Positions 61,061 to 64,000 of a stretch of 64,000 nucleotides of DNA are shown here, one piece after another. The translations under genes were made by a program, and so were the position numbers. Position 1 is the stretch's first letter. Every line of letters starts with the position of its first letter. The stretch is from NCBI GenBank assembly GCA_019745155.1, contig JAIETM010000004.1:344351-408350 (forward strand), in the 5' to 3' direction. The notes beneath the pieces were generated by a model, which did not search any database, was not told the DNA's origin, and saw only the letters and a program-made list of their open reading frames with translations. The DNA is from Chitinophagaceae bacterium (lineage in GTDB: Bacteria; Bacteroidota; Bacteroidia; Chitinophagales; Chitinophagaceae).

Positions 61061-63110
61061 ATTAAAAGCAGTTACCGTAACTGCTACACGCAGCGCCCAA
61101 TCCATTCTTAATACACCGAGAAGTGTATCGCTGATCAGCAACAAAGACATTAAAGAGCAGGCTTATCAAAACTTAGCCGACCTGCTACAAAAAGCGGAAG
61201 GCATTTTTGTACCGGGCACATTTCAGGTACCGGGCTCTTTACAAACACTGTTTATTCGCGGAGCAGATAACCGACAAAACCTCATCATGATTGATGGCAT
61301 TAAATTGAGTGATGCTTCAACACCGGATAATGGTTTAGATTTTGCTGAAGTGTCGCTTAACAATGTAGATCGTGTGGAAGTGGTGCGGGGCGCACAAGGC
61401 ACACTCTATGGCAACTCTGCTGTTGGCGGCGTGGTGAACATCATTACGCGCAAACCAAATAAGCTCGGGCTACATGGCATGCTGAACAATACCATCGGCA
61501 GTTTTGGTAAAAACACTTCTTTCTGGAATACACAAGGCGGTATACAATTCGCAGCCAAGAATGGCTTTTATATTCAGGCAGAAGCCACCAATAGCGTAAA
61601 CAAAGGTTTCAATGGCGTATTACCTCCTGCCACAGGTTTCTTCATCAACCGCCCAAAGAATTTTTTCAAAGCAGATTATGCAGTGAAAACAGGATTTGAA
61701 GGAAAAGATTGGGATGCCTATGTATCATGGAGAGGCGTAAGACAAATTGCCGATATCGCGAATGGCGCATTCAGGGATGATGAAAACCATACACTGCGTT
61801 TCAATAGAGACTTGTTTACTTATGGATTCAGTAAAAAGCTGAATGAGAAGTTCTTCGTTAAAGTATTTGGAGGTTATACCAAAACTGAACGTAGAGACTT
61901 CAATGATTCTTCACTAATCAGCCTCACGCCTATCGCTTACGATAGAACCATTTTTGATGGAACTTACAATGGCGAAAACCTGACAAACGAATTGCAACTG
62001 AATTATCAGCAAGGCAAATTGAAATTAGTAGGTGGTGCGGGTTTTGTGCAGGATAAAATGAATGTGCGCACTGATTATGTGAACTATGCATTCAATTTTT
62101 CTACCAAAACCAATTATGATACAGTTGGCGCCAAGATGAATACTGCCTTTGCATACATAAATAGCAATTGGCAGGTTGATTTAGGCAAGCAACAATTATT
62201 GGTTGAAGGGGGTATCAGAGCAGGCAATAACAATCGTTTTGGCTCATATATCAATTATCAACTCGGTGCATCACTTGTATTCACAGACAATGTGAGCCTT
62301 TACGGTAATATCGCATCCGGCTTTACAGCACCTAGCCTCTACCACTCATACGCACCTGAACGAAATTTCACCAGCGGTATCTCACGGGGCAATAAAGACC
62401 TGAAAGCAGAACAAAGCCTGAGTAAGGAAATTGGGATCAAAGCATTGGTAGATGATGTGATGCAGTTTCGTTTGGCGATTTACCATAATACAGTTGATAA
62501 TTATATCGACTATGTCTACTTGTGGAATGGCAGCAAGCCCATCAATAGTTTAGGCTTTGCTGATTATAGAGGCGATACTTACCTGAACACAGGCAAGCAA
62601 GTGAACAGTGGCTTTGAAACAGGATTAGATATTTTCTTCGGACCAAAATGGACATTCAGCACCAATTTCAGCAATAACGATGGCAAATTATATTTTGACC
62701 CATCATACCTAAATGCAGGTAAGACCGCAAACAACCATGTGCAGTTATACAGTAATGGTGCTTTTATTACAGGTAATTTGAATGATCAAACAGTTCGCAG
62801 GCCAGCACAAATCGTGAATGCTAGTCTTCGCTACAAACCCAATACAAAGTGGCTGGTACAGGCAGACATGCGTAGCATTGGCAGCAGACAAGATGTGGCC
62901 TATGTAGGAAACCTCGGCCCATTTGGCGCATTGGGCAAGCAGTCAGTAGCAGGTTTTACATTGTTCAATCTTTCTGCCAACTGGAATATTCACCCCAATG
63001 CAAGTTTGCAGACTGCTGTTTTCAACCTCTTTAATCAGGAATACCTGGAACTCAATGGCTACCGCACCAGACCCAGAACTGTCAGTGCTACACTGCAACT
63101 CCGTTTCTAA
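60981..63110 (+). CDS. TonB-dependent receptor, BtuB-like (vitamin B12 or corrinoid uptake)
   Basis: A 709-residue outer-membrane receptor. Signal peptide 1-20 (MSIKNIFTALMMGTTAVYAQ); TonB-box-like ELKAVTVTATRS at about 27-38; plug with IFVPGTFQVPGSLQTLFIRG and RVEVVRGAQGTLYGNSAVGG; a 22-strand barrel ending TVSATLQLRF. The cobalamin riboswitch upstream identifies corrinoids as the likely substrate, though receptors for other B12 precursors exist. The ATG 60981 is preferred over an in-frame TTG at 60975. A terminator follows 23 bases after the stop. Neighbour BtuF/C/D genes are not in the window. Confidence 0.9.
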   Translation: MSIKNIFTALMMGTTAVYAQKDSTIHELKAVTVTATRSAQSILNTPRSVSLISNKDIKEQAYQNLADLLQKAEGIFVPGTFQVPGSLQTLFIRGADNRQNLIMIDGIKLSDASTPDNGLDFAEVSLNNVDRVEVVRGAQGTLYGNSAVGGVVNIITRKPNKLGLHGMLNNTIGSFGKNTSFWNTQGGIQFAAKNGFYIQAEATNSVNKGFNGVLPPATGFFINRPKNFFKADYAVKTGFEGKDWDAYVSWRGVRQIADIANGAFRDDENHTLRFNRDLFTYGFSKKLNEKFFVKVFGGYTKTERRDFNDSSLISLTPIAYDRTIFDGTYNGENLTNELQLNYQQGKLKLVGGAGFVQDKMNVRTDYVNYAFNFSTKTNYDTVGAKMNTAFAYINSNWQVDLGKQQLLVEGGIRAGNNNRFGSYINYQLGASLVFTDNVSLYGNIASGFTAPSLYHSYAPERNFTSGISRGNKDLKAEQSLSKEIGIKALVDDVMQFRLAIYHNTVDNYIDYVYLWNGSKPINSLGFADYRGDTYLNTGKQVNSGFETGLDIFFGPKWTFSTNFSNNDGKLYFDPSYLNAGKTANNHVQLYSNGAFITGNLNDQTVRRPAQIVNASLRYKPNTKWLVQADMRSIGSRQDVAYVGNLGPFGALGKQSVAGFTLFNLSANWNIHPNASLQTAVFNLFNQEYLELNGYRTRPRTVSATLQLRF

Positions 63111-63133
63111 TCAAACTCCATGAACAAATCATC

Positions 63134-63157
63134 AACTCCGCATTCGCGGAGTTTTTT
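63134..63157 (+). terminator. Rho-independent terminator after the BtuB-like gene
   Basis: AACTCCGC (63134-63141) and GCGGAGTT (63146-63153) form an eight-base-pair stem with loop ATTC, followed by a T run. Confidence 0.88.
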
Positions 63158-63185
63158 GTTTGTATTTTGCGGCCAAAACAAGCTC

Positions 63186-63764
63186 ATGGGAATCAATATT
63201 GATGAATTGCTCACCGTAACTTTTACGCTGTTTGCGGTAATTGATATTGTAGGCTCCATTCCTCTGCTCATTTCCTTGAAAGAAAAAATGGGTAGCATCC
63301 GCAACTTGCAAGCCACTTTGATCTCAGGTGGATTGATGATTCTCTTTCTCTTCGTAGGGAAACCTTTCCTGAATATACTTGGTGTAGATATCCGCTCCTT
63401 TGCGGTAGGTGGCTCTATCGTTATCTTCTTACTCGGATTGGAAATGGTGCTTGGTCATGAAATTTTCAAAAGCGATAATGATGCAAAAACTGGCACGGTG
63501 GTACCCATCGCATTTCCCATCATTGCAGGTAGCGGTACACTGACCACCATCATGTCTTTAAAAGCCAATTTTGAAGAAGCCTATATTTTATCTGGCATCA
63601 TCATCAACCTCATCATTGTATACATCGTGCTGAAGTCTTTGAAATGGATTGAGAAATTTCTCGGTCAGGGCGGATTAACCGCTATCAGAAAATTCTTTGG
63701 CGTAATTCTACTGGCAATTGCCGTGAAGATATTTGGCAGTAATATTGCCGCCTTTGGAAAGTAA
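63186..63764 (+). CDS. MarC family integral membrane protein
   Basis: A 192-residue protein with six predicted helices. It begins MGINIDELLTVTFTLFAVID, with the MarC signature of the second part FPIIAGSGTLTTIMSL and GSIPLLISLKEKMGS. MarC/UPF0056 proteins were once linked to multiple antibiotic resistance, a claim later withdrawn; the function is unknown. The ATG 63186 is chosen because an open frame from 63120 would run through the btuB terminator. A near -7 stretch (TATTTTGC at 63163-63170) lies 15 bases upstream. It is followed by the tRNA gene. Confidence 0.88.
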   Translation: MGINIDELLTVTFTLFAVIDIVGSIPLLISLKEKMGSIRNLQATLISGGLMILFLFVGKPFLNILGVDIRSFAVGGSIVIFLLGLEMVLGHEIFKSDNDAKTGTVVPIAFPIIAGSGTLTTIMSLKANFEEAYILSGIIINLIIVYIVLKSLKWIEKFLGQGGLTAIRKFFGVILLAIAVKIFGSNIAAFGK

Positions 63765-63782
63765 GGCTATTTTTGTTCCACT

Positions 63783-63854
63783 GGTCTCGTAGTACAATGG
63801 ATAGTACGCAAGTCTCCGGAACTTGATATCCCAGTTCGATTCTGGGCGAGACTA
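63783..63854 (+). tRNA. tRNA-Arg (anticodon CCG)
   Basis: A 72-base cloverleaf: acceptor stem GGTCTCG with CGAGACT (one G-T pair), D stem GTAC/GTAC with loop AATGGATA, anticodon stem CAAGT/ACTTG with loop CTCCGGA (anticodon CCG at 34-36), variable ATAT, T stem CCCAG/CTGGG with loop TTCGATT, discriminator A at 63854. CCA is not encoded. The tail from the last anticodon-stem base (63825) onward is repeated downstream. Confidence 0.95.
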
Positions 63855-63873
63855 CTTTAATTTTTTATTAGAC
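63825..63873 (+). repeat. Tandem repeat copy A: 3' part of tRNA-Arg plus spacer (uninterrupted)
   Basis: 49 bases: GATATCCCAG (63825-63834), then TTCGATTCTGGGCGAGACTA and a 19-base spacer ending ATTAGAC. It contains the tRNA from the last anticodon-stem base to the discriminator and its downstream spacer. This is the functional gene's own end. Confidence 0.9.
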
Positions 63874-63962
63874 GATATCCCAGTCCCGACGCTACGGTCG
63901 GGATGCTGACCATAGCGTCAGCATTCGATTCTGGGCGAGACTACTTTAATTTTTTATTAGAC
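63874..63962 (+). repeat. Tandem repeat copy B: same unit with a 40-base palindromic insert
   Basis: The unit repeats exactly, GATATCCCAG at 63874-63883 and the remaining 39 bases at 63924-63962, but a 40-base element (63884-63923) sits between the 5' T-stem strand and the T loop. Copies A and B have no other difference. Confidence 0.93.
63884..63923. mobile_element. REP-like palindromic insert in the T arm
   Basis: A 40-base element of two hairpins: TCCCGAC/GTCGGGA with loop GCTACG, and TGCTGAC/GTCAGCA with loop CATAGC. It also has a 12-base inner inverted repeat, GACGCTACGGTC and GACCATAGCGTC, with one mismatch, so it can fold in two ways. No protein is encoded. The same element begins again at 63973. 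Confidence 0.7.
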
Positions 63963-64000
63963 GATATCCCAGTCCCGACGCTACGGTCGGGATGCTGACC
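63963..64000 (+). repeat. Tandem repeat copy C: start of the next unit, cut by the window end
   Basis: GATATCCCAG (63963-63972) is followed by the first 28 bases of the same palindromic insert, identical to copy B up to the last base of the window. The array therefore continues beyond 64000 and its length is unknown. Confidence 0.9.

Noticed and set aside
63120..63185. N-terminal extension of the MarC-family protein
   Set aside because: The extension would pass through the terminator of the btuB-like gene, and MarC homology begins at 63186.
63825..64000. CRISPR array
   Set aside because: The repeats are head-to-tail copies of tRNA 3' sequence with identical insert and spacer; there are no variable spacers and no cas genes.
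1..64000. Prophage, insertion sequence or integrative element
   Set aside because: No transposase, integrase, phage structural or conjugation gene was found; the only mobile-like sequence is the small palindrome in the tRNA-tail array.

Overview
The window is about 64 kb of compact chromosomal DNA from a member of the Bacteroidota, most likely the Chitinophagaceae or a close relative. That placement is inferred from gene content, because no rRNA gene is present. The evidence is a gldK-gldL-gldM-gldN operon and a PorX regulator of the type IX secretion system (T9SS), a protein with a T9SS sorting tail, an LpxC-FabZ fusion, Bacteroidota-type promoters (TAnnTTTG) before many genes, and many conserved Bacteroidota families of unknown function. 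Most genes are housekeeping. I see no prophage, transposase, restriction system or CRISPR array.

Layout. 1-2.5 kb: the end of one clpP, a second complete clpP, clpX and a 55-residue ORF. 2.5-7.4 kb (minus): acyl-CoA dehydrogenase, helix-hairpin-helix protein, metallo-beta-lactamase-fold hydrolase, small coiled protein, porX. 7.5-15.6 kb (plus): HD phosphohydrolase, the lipid A genes lpxD, lpxC/fabZ and lpxA, an ABC ATPase, a family 5 glycosidase and a GT-C type membrane protein. 15.6-17.3 kb (minus): ald and tsaE. 17.4-21.4 kb (plus): copper ATPase and recQ. 21.4-27.3 kb: two unknown proteins, a HerA-like ATPase, a cassette of two DUF2975-like membrane proteins with a Cro/C1 regulator, and a GroES-like protein. 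27.3-32.4 kb: two glycosyltransferases, a methyltransferase and an ABC exporter.

32.4-38.7 kb (minus): lipoprotein plus TonB-dependent receptor, then a DUF1800/DUF1501 pair whose DUF1501 member carries the T9SS tail. 38.8-43.3 kb (plus): ECF sigma factor, a membrane-anchored barrel-like protein, a lipoprotein and uvrC. 43.5-48.3 kb (minus): gldN, gldM, gldL, gldK. 48.4-55 kb: YyaL-like protein, hemD, DUF4271 protein, hemW, a Cro/C1 protein, gpsA. 55.1-60.6 kb (minus): adaptor and outer-membrane channel of an efflux pump, a PLP enzyme of Cys/Met metabolism, an amino-acid permease. 60.7-63.8 kb (plus): cobalamin riboswitch, BtuB-like receptor, MarC-family protein. 63.8-64.0 kb: tRNA-Arg(CCG) followed by tandem copies of its own 3' part, at least two of which are interrupted in the T arm by a palindromic element; the array runs off the window.

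How the genes work together. Cell-envelope biology dominates: lipid A synthesis, the T9SS motor and scaffold, a probable T9SS substrate, outer-membrane receptors and efflux. The least ordinary signals are the tRNA-tail array at the right edge, a possible switch linking the B12 riboswitch to an overlapping upstream ORF, and a recurrent promoter position that predicts leaderless mRNAs for several genes.
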